DNA from: Anaerobacterium chartisolvens
Lineage (GTDB): Bacteria; Bacillota; Clostridia; Acetivibrionales; DSM-27016
DNA: 64,000 bases
Assembly: GCF_003337415.1 (NCBI RefSeq)
Contig: NZ_QPJT01000002.1
Coordinates: forward strand, 237,385-301,384
Direction: 5' to 3'
In this document: piece after piece, positions 34,644-43,556 of the stretch
Numbering within the stretch: position 1 is the stretch's first letter
Layout of the letters: every line of letters starts with the position of its first letter
Program-made: the position numbers and the translations under genes
The notes under the pieces: generated by a model
What the model saw: only the letters and a program-made list of their open reading frames with translations
Databases searched by the model: none
Told to the model about the DNA's origin: nothing

Positions 34644-36383
34644 ATGAGACAAAAGGTGTTATGTAAGGTGGTTGGGGCTATTCTTTTGTCAACGGTTATT
34701 CTTGGCGGCATGACGTGCATGAATGCTGTTGCAGCGGTAAGCGAGTATAAATTTGATTTTGGCAATGGAGCGGCGCAATACGGTTATACCAAGGTGAGTG
34801 CATCTGTATCCTACAATTCGGCGCGCGGCTACGGCTTTAATACGCCGCAGAATATGAAGGATGTCGCCGCTTCAGGCACAGGAGTTGCGGCTGACGCGGT
34901 GCAGTTCCTTGCCTTTGGGGTGAAAAGCACTAATACGTTTAATGTAGATCTTCCGAACGGTTTGTATGAGGTGAAGGTGGTTACGGGAAACATATCGAGA
35001 GTGAGCATAGCGGCGGAGGGCGTTTTCCAAATCATGAATATGACAGGGAACTGTGCGGAGGACCAATTCCAGATTCCTGTGACGGACGGTCAGCTGAATA
35101 TACTTGCAACGGAAGGCAAAGCAGGTACTGTATTTACATTGGCGGCGATGGAAATTAAGAAACTATCTGATAATCCGGAAACAAATCCGACTATTTATAT
35201 CGGCGGAGATTCTACGGTGTGCAATTACTACCCGCTGGACAGCAGTGTACAAGCCGGATGGGGTCAAATGCTGTCGAATTATTTAGACAAAAGTACCTTT
35301 CAAATAAGAAATATAGCTACAAGCGGCCAGTACGCAAGAGGTTTTCGTAATGACGGGCAATTTGAAGCTATTATGAAGTATATAAAGCCGGGAGATTATT
35401 TCATATTACAATTTGGCATCAACGACACAAACTCTAAAAATAATGAAACCGAGCAGGAGTTTAAGGAAATCATGCGCGATATGGTAAAGCAGGTAAAAGC
35501 CAAAGGGGCAACGGTGGTACTGTCCACACCTCAAGGCAGGGCGACGGATTTCAACTCCAGCAACGTACACACTGCCGTAAACCGCTGGTACAGGCATTCT
35601 ACCGTTGCCTTGGCTGGTGAAGAGGATGTAACTCTCCTAGATCTTAATGTTTTAAGCTCGTCCTATTTTACGTCCATAGGCCCGGCGGCTGTATTAAGGC
35701 TTTATATGGATGGCGATACTCTGCATCCAAACCGTGAGGGAGCCACGCAGCTTGCCCGCATTGTTTCGGAAAATATAAGGTTCTCTGTGCCGGAGCCTGT
35801 GCCGGGAGGCAGCCCATATCAGGCCGAGGATATGGCTTATGGGGGAAGCGGCACTATATTTGAGTATAAAAATACCGGCTATTACGGAACGGGATATATC
35901 AACTTTCCATCAAGCGGTGGATATCTGGAGTTCAGGAATGTCGATGGAGGTGCTGGGGGGGATTCAACCCTCATGCTCAGGTACGCGCTGGGTTCGGACA
36001 CTTCCAGAACGGGACGGATTCAGGTAAACGGAGGAGCGTGGAAGAATATCACCTTTGATCCTACCGGTAATTGGACTGTATGGTCGTTGAAAGAAGTTAA
36101 GGCAACGCTTAACAGAGGCATATCAAATACCATCCGGCTGGAATCTACGGGGCAGGATTTAGCTAATATTGATCAACTGGATATTGTGGTGTCTGCCGTC
36201 ACAAAGGGAGATGTAAACAACGATGGAAGAGTGGATACTATAGATTTTGTGCTGATAAAAAAACATATTCTGGGCATCGAGCTTCTTACGGGCGATGCAT
36301 TTAAAGCGGCAGACATTGACGAAAGCGGTTCTATAGACACTTTGGATTATCTACAGATGAGGAAATACCTGCTGGGCTTATAA
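34644..36383 (+). CDS. Cellulosomal acetylesterase: beta domain-CE12-CBM35-dockerin
   Basis: A 579-residue secreted protein with a signal peptide (residues 1-31) and an N-terminal beta domain of the kind that precedes YesT/YxiM-type esterases (YKFDFGNGAAQYGYTKV). An SGNH hydrolase follows with GGDSTVCNYY (about 186), FGINDT and the Asp-His pair DTLHPNREG. Then come a CBM35-like domain (YQAEDMAYGGSG, about 395-512) and a C-terminal type I dockerin (GDVNNDGRVDTIDFVLIKKH and ADIDESGSIDTLDYLQMRKY). It lies 41 bp after the previous esterase, so both are probably co-expressed for pectin deacetylation in the cellulosome. Confidence 0.9.
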   Translation: MRQKVLCKVVGAILLSTVILGGMTCMNAVAAVSEYKFDFGNGAAQYGYTKVSASVSYNSARGYGFNTPQNMKDVAASGTGVAADAVQFLAFGVKSTNTFNVDLPNGLYEVKVVTGNISRVSIAAEGVFQIMNMTGNCAEDQFQIPVTDGQLNILATEGKAGTVFTLAAMEIKKLSDNPETNPTIYIGGDSTVCNYYPLDSSVQAGWGQMLSNYLDKSTFQIRNIATSGQYARGFRNDGQFEAIMKYIKPGDYFILQFGINDTNSKNNETEQEFKEIMRDMVKQVKAKGATVVLSTPQGRATDFNSSNVHTAVNRWYRHSTVALAGEEDVTLLDLNVLSSSYFTSIGPAAVLRLYMDGDTLHPNREGATQLARIVSENIRFSVPEPVPGGSPYQAEDMAYGGSGTIFEYKNTGYYGTGYINFPSSGGYLEFRNVDGGAGGDSTLMLRYALGSDTSRTGRIQVNGGAWKNITFDPTGNWTVWSLKEVKATLNRGISNTIRLESTGQDLANIDQLDIVVSAVTKGDVNNDGRVDTIDFVLIKKHILGIELLTGDAFKAADIDESGSIDTLDYLQMRKYLLGL

Positions 36384-36446
36384 TGGGGGACGCTGAGGAC
36401 GCTCCTGCGCGGATTTAAGTAGTAGAATAAATATTGGAATTGAGAG

Positions 36447-36584
36447 GGGACATTCCTCAATTATTGAGGGAATTTGCTGACTTTTTGAGGAATATCTCAT
36501 TTCTAAAAGTCAATCTGCTATTCTCGTTTCTTAAATATTGATGGGGACATTTTGTATTATTTAAAATAATTCAGGAATGTCCTT
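36447..36584. repeat. REP-like palindromes (two tandem units)
   Basis: GGGGACATTCCTCAA at 36447 pairs with TTGAGGAAT ending near 36493, and a second unit GGGGACATT (36543) pairs with AGGAATGTCC (to 36582). The gap 36384-36843 contains only these and the next unit in an AT-rich background. Confidence 0.7.
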
Positions 36585-36766
36585 TTTATATTTACGAATT
36601 CAATAACCCAATATTTAGTGTATTGGTTAATGTGATAGCAAAATATTTAATATAATAAACATACAAATAATTATTCAATGTATAAATTTTGAATTAATAA
36701 TATAACTTGACAAATTAAATCAACTAAAGTATTATTTATGAGATGGCAATATTTAACACACAAGAT

Positions 36767-36821
36767 GGGGGCATTCCTCAATTATTGAGGTGATTTGCTG
36801 ACTTTTTGAGGAATGTCCCCC
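36767..36821. repeat. REP-like palindrome immediately upstream of a secreted-protein gene
   Basis: GGGGGCATTCCTCAA (36767) and TTGAGGAATGTCCCCC (to 36821) form a long hairpin. The loop region is nearly identical to that of the unit at 36447, showing recent copying. It ends about 10 bp before the ribosome site of the next gene and might affect its translation. Confidence 0.75.
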
Positions 36822-36843
36822 TTTAGAAAGAGGAGGAAGAATT

Positions 36844-37971
36844 ATGTCAATAAAATTTAAATTTGTGATGGTAACTGTTTTGACGTTGACGTTAGTATTC
36901 AGTTCACTTCCGGCTTTTGCATCCGAAGCTACAGGTAGTGAAAGCTTTGTGAAAGCACAGGAGATTCCAGTAAATCAAAATGCAGAAGTGATGCTGGCAC
37001 AATCAGAAATCGAATCCGAAATTGAGGGAAATATTGATATTGCAGCAGAAACAAATTTGACTGTGGATAGCACAAAAAGCATAAAGAGCATAGAAACACA
37101 AACAAGAAGGAGAGCTAGTGGTTTATTATCTGACAATCCCAGAACAATAGTAAATGGAACACTAACTCAAAGTAATGATGTTGACTTTCACTTTTTCAGC
37201 GTGACTAGCAATAAATTTTTGCTGGCACAGTTGATATCGGACAATGCAGATTATTGGACTGCATTATATATAGTTGATTACGAAACAGGGACTGCGACCC
37301 CTACAAATGTTGGTAACTATTCTGGCTCCCTGATTGCATTAAATGGGCTGCCTCAAGGAGACTATGCCTTTGCTGTGGCTTCTGACGGTACCTTAGGGGA
37401 TTCGTATTCTCTGCGAATAAATGCTGCAAACCCGGCGGGAAGTTACAGCAATATAATAAAAGTGACCCCTTCATTACAACAATTTGTTGTTTTATACAGC
37501 AATAATGATGTTTATGCAAATGGAACATTTGTATATAATACAAGTTCCAGTGCCTCTACACAGCATCTTGACTGGCAAAGACAATATTATTTTTCGTATG
37601 GAGGAAATTATAATCAAAGAACTCATAATATAAGCTATGCAAAAATAAAAGCTGTTGCCGGGCCATATTCATATTCTTCCTCGTACGCATCTTCTAATAA
37701 CGTTATGCTCATATATTTAGATGAGGACACTTTGTTTACATATTTTGAATCACAATTTCAATCCTATCCGCATTATTACTATTCCTCATTCGTCGATATC
37801 CTTGGCAAAACAACACCAAGAAGGCTGGAAGCAGATGATTATTTATATGGAGAGCATATTATTGCGTATGATTTGAATACTGGAACCCCTATTGATTTTT
37901 ATAGCGTCTTAAACTTCTATTATGGAGCTGGCATCGAAAATTTGCCTACAATTACGGAGCTGACTGAATAA
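36844..37971 (+). CDS. Secreted protein with a PPC-like beta domain, function unknown
   Basis: A 375-residue protein with a clear signal peptide (about 28 residues, ending PAFASE). A linker rich in Glu, Ser and Thr follows. A region at about 95-200 resembles bacterial pre-peptidase C-terminal (PPC) domains (NGTLTQSNDVDFHFFSV, LPQGDYAFAVAS). The C-terminal 170 residues are rich in Tyr, Ser and Asn and match nothing I recognise. No protease active site is visible. GAGGAGG precedes the ATG. It has its own terminator downstream. Confidence 0.75.
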   Translation: MSIKFKFVMVTVLTLTLVFSSLPAFASEATGSESFVKAQEIPVNQNAEVMLAQSEIESEIEGNIDIAAETNLTVDSTKSIKSIETQTRRRASGLLSDNPRTIVNGTLTQSNDVDFHFFSVTSNKFLLAQLISDNADYWTALYIVDYETGTATPTNVGNYSGSLIALNGLPQGDYAFAVASDGTLGDSYSLRINAANPAGSYSNIIKVTPSLQQFVVLYSNNDVYANGTFVYNTSSSASTQHLDWQRQYYFSYGGNYNQRTHNISYAKIKAVAGPYSYSSSYASSNNVMLIYLDEDTLFTYFESQFQSYPHYYYSSFVDILGKTTPRRLEADDYLYGEHIIAYDLNTGTPIDFYSVLNFYYGAGIENLPTITELTE

Positions 37972-37990
37972 TAGAAGAGGGTAAAAAAAA

Positions 37991-38029
37991 GGGATGTTCT
38001 TGTTGAATAAACGAGAGCGTCCCGTTTTT
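37991..38029 (+). terminator. Terminator after the secreted-protein gene
   Basis: GGGATGTTC and GAGCGTCCC pair over nine positions including two G-U pairs, followed by GTTTTT. Confidence 0.8.
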
Positions 38030-38173
38030 CGTTAGACTCATTATTGTTTAAAGGATTTATATGTGTTATTCTGGATATGATAAATTAAGAACCAAGGCAT
38101 AGAAACAGGCAATTTACCAATTATGATATTCTATAATAAGCTATAGACGCATTACCGCGTTGGAGGTGTTATT

Positions 38174-39559
38174 ATGGCACTGGCTGGTGCATTTGTTGTT
38201 CCGCATCCTCCCATCATTATACCGGATGTGGGAAAAGGACAGGAGAAAAAGGTGAGCGCAACGCTTGAAAGCTACCATGAAGCGGCAAGGCGTATCGCAG
38301 CATTGGCTCCCGATACTCTTATCGTTATATCACCCCATTCAATTATGTATTCCGACTATTTTCATATTTCGCCGGGGAAAGCGGCAAAGGGGGACTTTGG
38401 TCGGTTCGGCGCGGGAAGCACAGTCATCCGTGCAGAATATGACGAGGAGTTTCCCGAGATGCTGGAATACTATTCGGACATAGAAGGCATTCGGGCGGGA
38501 ACGCTGGGAGAGAGCAATGCTGAACTGGATCACGGGACGATGGTTCCTCTGTACTTCATAAATGAATACCTGAAGGACTATAAATTAGTGCGTATCGGGC
38601 TGTCCGGACTTTCTAATACGGAGCATTACCGTCTGGGGAAATGCATCGCTAAGACTGCCGAAAAGCTTGAAAGAAGAGTTGTGCTTGTGGCAAGCGGAGA
38701 TCTTTCCCACAGATTGAAGGAGGATGGGCCTTACGGCTTTGCGGAAGAAGGTGTTCGCTTTGATAAGGGGCTTACGCAGGCAATGAAGGAGGGGGATTTT
38801 CTCAAATTCATGGAATTTTCGCCTGACTTATGTGAAGCGGCTGCGGAATGCGGATTAAGGTCCTTTATCATTATGGCGGGAGCTTTAGACGGTAAAGAGC
38901 TTGCCCCGGAGCTGCTTTCCTATGAAGGAACCTTTGGAGTGGGTTATGCCGTATGCGAATTTAAGATTGTTGGGGACAGTGCTGAAAGAAATTTTGACAG
39001 GATATTTACCGAGAGGCAGAAGGAGATAGCTAAGCACAGCAGACAGAGTGAAGACTCTTATGTGCGTCTTGCGAGATTATCTCTGGAGACTTATATCAGG
39101 CTTGGGAAGCGTGCAAAATTGCCGGAGGATTTGCCGGAGGAAATGTTAAGCCGGAGAGCAGGGGTTTTCGTATCCCTGAAAAAGCATGGCAGCCTCAGGG
39201 GCTGTATAGGTACAATCAGTCCGGCGACTGATAATATAGCTGGTGAAATTCTCCGCAATGCCATAAGCTCAGGAACGGAGGATCCAAGGTTTGCACCGGT
39301 TACGGAAGAGGAGCTCTCAGAACTGATTTACAGCGTTGATGTGCTTGGGGAGGCCGAGCAGGTTAAGGACAGCTCGGAGCTGGATGTAAAACGTTATGGT
39401 GTGATTGTTACATCGGGGCGGAAGCGGGGGCTTTTACTTCCAAACTTAGAGGGTGTGGATACAGTAGAACAGCAGATTTCAATAGCAAAGGAAAAAGCGG
39501 GAATTTACGGTAACGAGAAATTCTCAATGGAACGCTTCGAGGTGGTGAGGCATAAATGA
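38174..39559 (+). CDS. AmmeMemoRadiSam protein: MEMO/LigB-like domain fused to AMMECR1 domain
   Basis: The 461-residue protein joins two parts of the AmmeMemoRadiSam set. Residues 1 to about 265 resemble class III extradiol dioxygenase LigB/MEMO proteins (VVPHPPIIIPDVGKG, VISPHS, LDHGTMVPLYF, ASGDLSHRLKEDGPYGF), with histidines placed to bind a metal. Residues about 285-461 are an AMMECR1 domain (RRAGVFVSLKKHGSLRGCIGTI, DPRFAPVTEEEL). The radical SAM partner follows with a 4-bp overlap. The system is widespread in anaerobes and archaea and its reaction is still poorly defined. Confidence 0.92.
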   Translation: MALAGAFVVPHPPIIIPDVGKGQEKKVSATLESYHEAARRIAALAPDTLIVISPHSIMYSDYFHISPGKAAKGDFGRFGAGSTVIRAEYDEEFPEMLEYYSDIEGIRAGTLGESNAELDHGTMVPLYFINEYLKDYKLVRIGLSGLSNTEHYRLGKCIAKTAEKLERRVVLVASGDLSHRLKEDGPYGFAEEGVRFDKGLTQAMKEGDFLKFMEFSPDLCEAAAECGLRSFIIMAGALDGKELAPELLSYEGTFGVGYAVCEFKIVGDSAERNFDRIFTERQKEIAKHSRQSEDSYVRLARLSLETYIRLGKRAKLPEDLPEEMLSRRAGVFVSLKKHGSLRGCIGTISPATDNIAGEILRNAISSGTEDPRFAPVTEEELSELIYSVDVLGEAEQVKDSSELDVKRYGVIVTSGRKRGLLLPNLEGVDTVEQQISIAKEKAGIYGNEKFSMERFEVVRHK

Positions 39560-40383
39560 AGGCTGAATGCAAAATCTGCCCCCACCACTGTAAAATTGAA
39601 GAGGGACATGTGGGCCTTTGCAGGGGAAGAACGAACAGAGAGGGTAAAATTATAAGCGGCAATTACGGTAAGCTGACCGGCCTTGCATTAGACCCCATTG
39701 AGAAAAAGCCTCTGTATCATTTTTATCCGGGAAGCAAGGTTCTGTCTGTTGGAAGCTATGGCTGCAATATGAGTTGCCCCTTTTGCCAGAACTGTGACAT
39801 TTCCATGGCTGGAGCAGATGAGGCAGACAAAGTGGAGGTTACCTGCGAGGAGCTGGTGGATAAGGGCATAGCATTAAAAAAGCAGGGGAACATTGGCATT
39901 GCCTACACCTATAATGAGCCCCTTATAGGCTATGAGTTTGTCCGGGATTGTGCGGCACTTGCAAAGAAGAAGGCCATGAAAAATGTGGTTGTAACAAACG
40001 GCTATATCTGTGAAGAGCCGCTTAAAGAGCTTCTTCCCTTGATTGATGCATTCAATATTGACCTTAAAGGTTTTACGGAGGCTTATTATCATAAGCTGGG
40101 TGGTGATCTGGCAACGGTCAAGCGTGCTATTGAGCTTGCTTCTGAAAAGTGTCATGTTGAAGTCACGACCCTGATTGTGCCCGACGAGAATGACAGTGAC
40201 GAGGAGATGGAGAAGCTGTCCGGCTGGCTTGCCGGGATAAATAAAGAAATTCCTCTTCATGTCTCCCGTTTTTTTCCCAGATGGCACATGCAGGACAGAG
40301 AGGCAACTCCTGTGAAGAGGGTCTATCATCTGGCGCAGATTGCCAGAGGGCACTTGGAGCATGTCCATGAGGGGAATTGCTGA
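39556..40383 (+). CDS. amrS: AmmeMemoRadiSam system radical SAM enzyme
   Basis: A 275-residue radical SAM protein of the AmrS/PflA-like family. An N-terminal cysteine cluster (CKICPHHCKIEEGHVGLCRGR) precedes the 4Fe-4S/SAM motif CNMSCPFCQNC (about residue 73). Downstream are AYTYNEPLIGYEF, VVTNGYI and FNIDLKGF. It is translationally coupled to the MEMO-AMMECR1 fusion gene, so the three modules work together. Although PflA-like, the N-terminal CxxCPHxC segment identifies it as AmrS rather than the missing PFL activase. Confidence 0.92.
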   Translation: MKAECKICPHHCKIEEGHVGLCRGRTNREGKIISGNYGKLTGLALDPIEKKPLYHFYPGSKVLSVGSYGCNMSCPFCQNCDISMAGADEADKVEVTCEELVDKGIALKKQGNIGIAYTYNEPLIGYEFVRDCAALAKKKAMKNVVVTNGYICEEPLKELLPLIDAFNIDLKGFTEAYYHKLGGDLATVKRAIELASEKCHVEVTTLIVPDENDSDEEMEKLSGWLAGINKEIPLHVSRFFPRWHMQDREATPVKRVYHLAQIARGHLEHVHEGNC

Positions 40384-40440
40384 ATGAGAAAAACAGGAAC
40401 TTTTAGAAAGTAGATTTACAGGGGTGGAGGCAAGCGACAA

Positions 40441-41337
40441 ATGACAAGGATTTTAATTTTAATTCTATTGCTTTTTCTTTTCCTTACGGGTTGCACAAGT
40501 GTTAATTATGAACAAAAAAATACCAACATACAGAATAAGGTGTCTGTAAAATCAGATGAGAAGGATGAAAAGAAGGAAAAGGAAAGCTTAATTAATACGG
40601 ATGGGAAAACGGTTCAGGAAAGAATTAAAGCTCCTTATGGGTTTGAAAGGGTGGCAGTGGAGGAGGACTCGTATGCCCAATATTTGAGAAGTCTGCCATT
40701 AAAGCCCGATGGTTCGGAAGTACGTCTGTATGACGGAAGAGTGAAAAATAATGCTGTTCATGCGGCTGTAGTGGACATTGATGTAGGAGAGAGGGACTTG
40801 CAGCAATGTGCTGATGCCGTAATCAGACTAAGGGCAGAATATTTATATCATCGGAAACTGTACGACAAAATACATTTTAACTTTACCAATGGCTTTAACG
40901 CCGATTATATCAAGTGGATGAACGGCAACAGGATTAAAGTTGAAGGGAATAAAGCCTATTGGACGGAGAAGACAGGATACTCCAGCGAGTATGGCAGCTT
41001 CAGGGAATACCTGAATATGGTTTTTGCTTATGCGGGGACGCTTTCGCTTTCTCAAGAAATGAAGAAGGTCTCTTTAGATGATATGAGAATCGGAGACGTA
41101 TTTATAAAGGGGGATAATCCTGGGCATACAGTAATTATCCTTGATATGGCAAAAAATGATGTAACGGGTGAAAAAATATTCATGATTGCTCAAAGCTACA
41201 TGCCTGCTCAGGACATACATATACTTAAAAACCTTCAAGATGAGGGATTAGACCCGTGGTATCCTGTGAATTTCGGTGAAACATTAAGTACCCCGGAATG
41301 GCAGTTTAGTAAAGAGCAGTTGATGCGGTTCGGGTAG
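40441..41337 (+). CDS. DUF4846-family lipoprotein
   Basis: A 298-residue predicted lipoprotein with lipobox FLTGCTS (Cys about residue 18) after a hydrophobic signal. A lysine/glutamate-rich linker leads to a DUF4846-like domain: RIKAPYGFERVAVEEDSYAQYLRSLPLKPDGSEVRLYDGR, of which only the first half is needed to recognise the family, and a later GDVFIKGDNPGHTVIILDMA. Function is unknown. It stands 57 bp after amrS on the same strand. Confidence 0.8.
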   Translation: MTRILILILLLFLFLTGCTSVNYEQKNTNIQNKVSVKSDEKDEKKEKESLINTDGKTVQERIKAPYGFERVAVEEDSYAQYLRSLPLKPDGSEVRLYDGRVKNNAVHAAVVDIDVGERDLQQCADAVIRLRAEYLYHRKLYDKIHFNFTNGFNADYIKWMNGNRIKVEGNKAYWTEKTGYSSEYGSFREYLNMVFAYAGTLSLSQEMKKVSLDDMRIGDVFIKGDNPGHTVIILDMAKNDVTGEKIFMIAQSYMPAQDIHILKNLQDEGLDPWYPVNFGETLSTPEWQFSKEQLMRFG

Positions 41338-41351
41338 AGGAGGTATGCAGT

Positions 41352-42071
41352 TTGAAACGAAAAATATATACGCTATTTATAATATTGCTTGCGATTTTTT
41401 GTATCTCACCGGCAACGGCATATGCGAACTCTGCTGAGCCGCCCGCTTTAATTGTAATTGTAAAAAATGCTCCTGAAGACATTTCCATTTCTATTATTTC
41501 GGAGGACTCGGTAAAGGAAGGGAAAAAAAGCGACACTGTCTGGGAAACATATTACGCCTTTTACAAAAGGGATCTTGGAAACAACAGCCAAGTTATTCTC
41601 AGGGTTTCGGGGAACGGAATGGTCTACGACCAAGCCGTGGGGGAGCAATACCTGAATGGCTACAACAGTATTGTTACACTGGACTTTTCCAAACAAAGCA
41701 TACAGGCTGGGAAGTTGTTGTCCAGATCAATTCTTTTGGTGGCTCTGCGAGTGCTTTTAACCTTGGCGATTGAGGGATTGATTTTCTTGCTGTTTGGGTT
41801 TCGCGACAAAAAGAGCTGGATTACCTTTCTGCTGATGAATTTACTTACACAGGGCATTTTAAACATAGCCTTAAACGGTTTTTCTCCTTTTGCCAGCTAT
41901 CTGATTTTAAACCTTATTTTCATGGAAATTTGGGTGTTTTTAGCCGAAATTACAGGTGCGCTTATTTTAATAAAGGAGCATGGAAGACTTCGTCGAGTTT
42001 TGTGTGTGCTGATAGCAAACATTGCCAGCCTTGTGCTGGGGGGATATTTAATTACTGTCCTGCCAATTTGA
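41352..42071 (+). CDS. Membrane protein, function unknown
   Basis: The 239-residue protein has an N-terminal signal peptide or anchor (ending TAYANSAEPP), an extracytoplasmic beta-rich part to about residue 115 and then four to five hydrophobic helices to the C-terminus. The start is a TTG at 41352 behind AGGAGG with 8-bp spacing. It follows the DUF4846 lipoprotein gene by 14 bp and probably shares its operon. I do not recognise a family. Confidence 0.7.
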   Translation: MKRKIYTLFIILLAIFCISPATAYANSAEPPALIVIVKNAPEDISISIISEDSVKEGKKSDTVWETYYAFYKRDLGNNSQVILRVSGNGMVYDQAVGEQYLNGYNSIVTLDFSKQSIQAGKLLSRSILLVALRVLLTLAIEGLIFLLFGFRDKKSWITFLLMNLLTQGILNIALNGFSPFASYLILNLIFMEIWVFLAEITGALILIKEHGRLRRVLCVLIANIASLVLGGYLITVLPI

Positions 42072-42224
42072 GGGGGACATTTCTCAAAGAACACTTAAGT
42101 GGCAACGTCACAATTCAGAGTCGCAATTCTAATACAATCATTTAGGCATGTATGCCGTAACACGCTATTTTCCATATTTTAAAGTAAAACATAAGTTTAA
42201 TAAAAATTTTGAGGAATGTCCCCC
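42072..42224. repeat. Pair of REP-like half sites
   Basis: GGGGGACATTTCTCAAAG (42072) and TTTTGAGGAATGTCCCCC (to 42224) are inverted and lie about 120 bp apart just after the membrane-protein stop codon. The gap 42072-42509 otherwise holds only the promoter noted next and AT-rich sequence. Confidence 0.7.
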
Positions 42225-42281
42225 TGACGGACGCCCCTGACGAACGGACTGAAGACCTAGGCGAAGCCTACTAACTGACTA

Positions 42282-42310
42282 TTGACTGATATTGCCTGTA
42301 ATAAGATAAT
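42282..42310 (+). promoter_or_regulatory. Candidate promoter of the aroC-aroK operon
   Basis: TTGACT (42282-42287) and GATAAT (42305-42310) are 17 bp apart. It would give a leader of about 190 nt before the aroC-like gene, in which I recognise no riboswitch. Confidence 0.45.
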
Positions 42311-42509
42311 ATAATCTGATAGTATTAACATATATGGTTTATTATAGATGAATATATGAAAATTAGTCTTGGTTATATCTTAATTGACACTTCAAGGGAT
42401 GAAGGAGAATTTTAAATTCAAAGTCTATTTTTGTAACAATCATACCAGATTAATTCTATTTTTATTGATTCTCTAAATACTACATAAGCCTGTTTGTGAG
42501 GGAGTTGCT

Positions 42510-43556
42510 ATGAATACAATCGGGACGCTTTTAAGATGTACAACATGGGGTGAGTCTCATGGAGTTTCTATTGGAGCTGTACTAGATGGGTGCCCTGCAG
42601 GTCTTGAAATCCAGCACACGGACATTGAAAAAGAACTGGAAAGGGATATCCCGGATATTGCATTAGGTATTCCAAGGAGGGAGCCTAACGATTTCAGGAT
42701 ACTATCAGGGGTTTATAACGGCATTACCGTAGGTACGCCGATATGCATTGAGATTCCGAACAGGCAGCAGAGGAGCAGTGACTATGATGGCATTAAACAC
42801 TGTTACAGGCCTGGACATGCCGAACATACATACCATAAAAGATATGGTGTATACAACAGCACAGGAGGAAGAGCTTCGGGGAGGGTTAGCATATCTTTTC
42901 TTGCGGCAGGAGTCTTTTCCAAAAAGCTGCTTTCGGGTGTGGGAATCGGATTTGAGAGCAAGCTCGAAGAGCTTGCCGGCATCAGGTGCCGGAATGGGAA
43001 AGACCTGGATGAGGCAAGGAAGAAATGCATGGAAATTGGGGGGAACGGTGATTCTACAGGAGGAATAGTTTCACTTAAGATAATGGGGGTTCCTGCAGGA
43101 GTGGGTACGCCTGTTTTTGGCAAGCTGAATTCACTCATAATGTATGCATTAAGCTCAATAGGAGGAGTTAAAGGAGTTGAATGCGGAATGGGGTTTGAAG
43201 CTGCAAGAATGACAGGATTGGAGCACAACGACGGCTATTTAACGGACGGCAGCGGAATAAAGCTTGAGAGCAATAATTGCGGAGGGACACTTGGCGGAAT
43301 AAGCACGGGAACTGATTTATATTTCAGGCTGGCGGTAAAGCCCACGCCTTCAATCCAACTTCCACAGAAATCGGTTGACTGGATGAAGGAGCAGCAGGAA
43401 GAAATAAAACTTAATGGACGGTTTGATATAAACTTTGCGCCAAGAGTAGGCCCGCTGGCTGAGGCGCTCGCATCACTTGTGCTTGCCGATCAGATGATGA
43501 TATCGGGGTATATAAGTCCCTCAAAGGCCTCTGGCGGCAGCAAGGGGGGGATATGA
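42510..43556 (+). CDS. Divergent chorismate synthase (AroC-like)
   Basis: The 348-residue protein has the chorismate synthase fold, which converts EPSP to chorismate using reduced FMN. Family blocks are TTWGESHGVSIGAVLDGCPAG, LSGVYNGITVGTPICIEIPN, QQRSSDYD and YRPGHAEHTYHKRYG. Several strict motifs are altered: the usual RGGGRxSARET stretch reads STGGRASGRVS, and the C-terminal RHDPC block reads RFDIN. Either the enzyme is a relaxed paralogue or it has changed substrate. It overlaps the next gene (ATGA) and starts an operon ending in a shikimate kinase. Confidence 0.85.
   Translation: MNTIGTLLRCTTWGESHGVSIGAVLDGCPAGLEIQHTDIEKELERDIPDIALGIPRREPNDFRILSGVYNGITVGTPICIEIPNRQQRSSDYDGIKHCYRPGHAEHTYHKRYGVYNSTGGRASGRVSISFLAAGVFSKKLLSGVGIGFESKLEELAGIRCRNGKDLDEARKKCMEIGGNGDSTGGIVSLKIMGVPAGVGTPVFGKLNSLIMYALSSIGGVKGVECGMGFEAARMTGLEHNDGYLTDGSGIKLESNNCGGTLGGISTGTDLYFRLAVKPTPSIQLPQKSVDWMKEQQEEIKLNGRFDINFAPRVGPLAEALASLVLADQMMISGYISPSKASGGSKGGI

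Noticed and set aside
39556-40383. Identification of this radical SAM gene as the pyruvate formate-lyase activase
   Set aside because: The CKICPHHC N-terminal segment and overlap with the MEMO-AMMECR1 gene identify it as AmrS.
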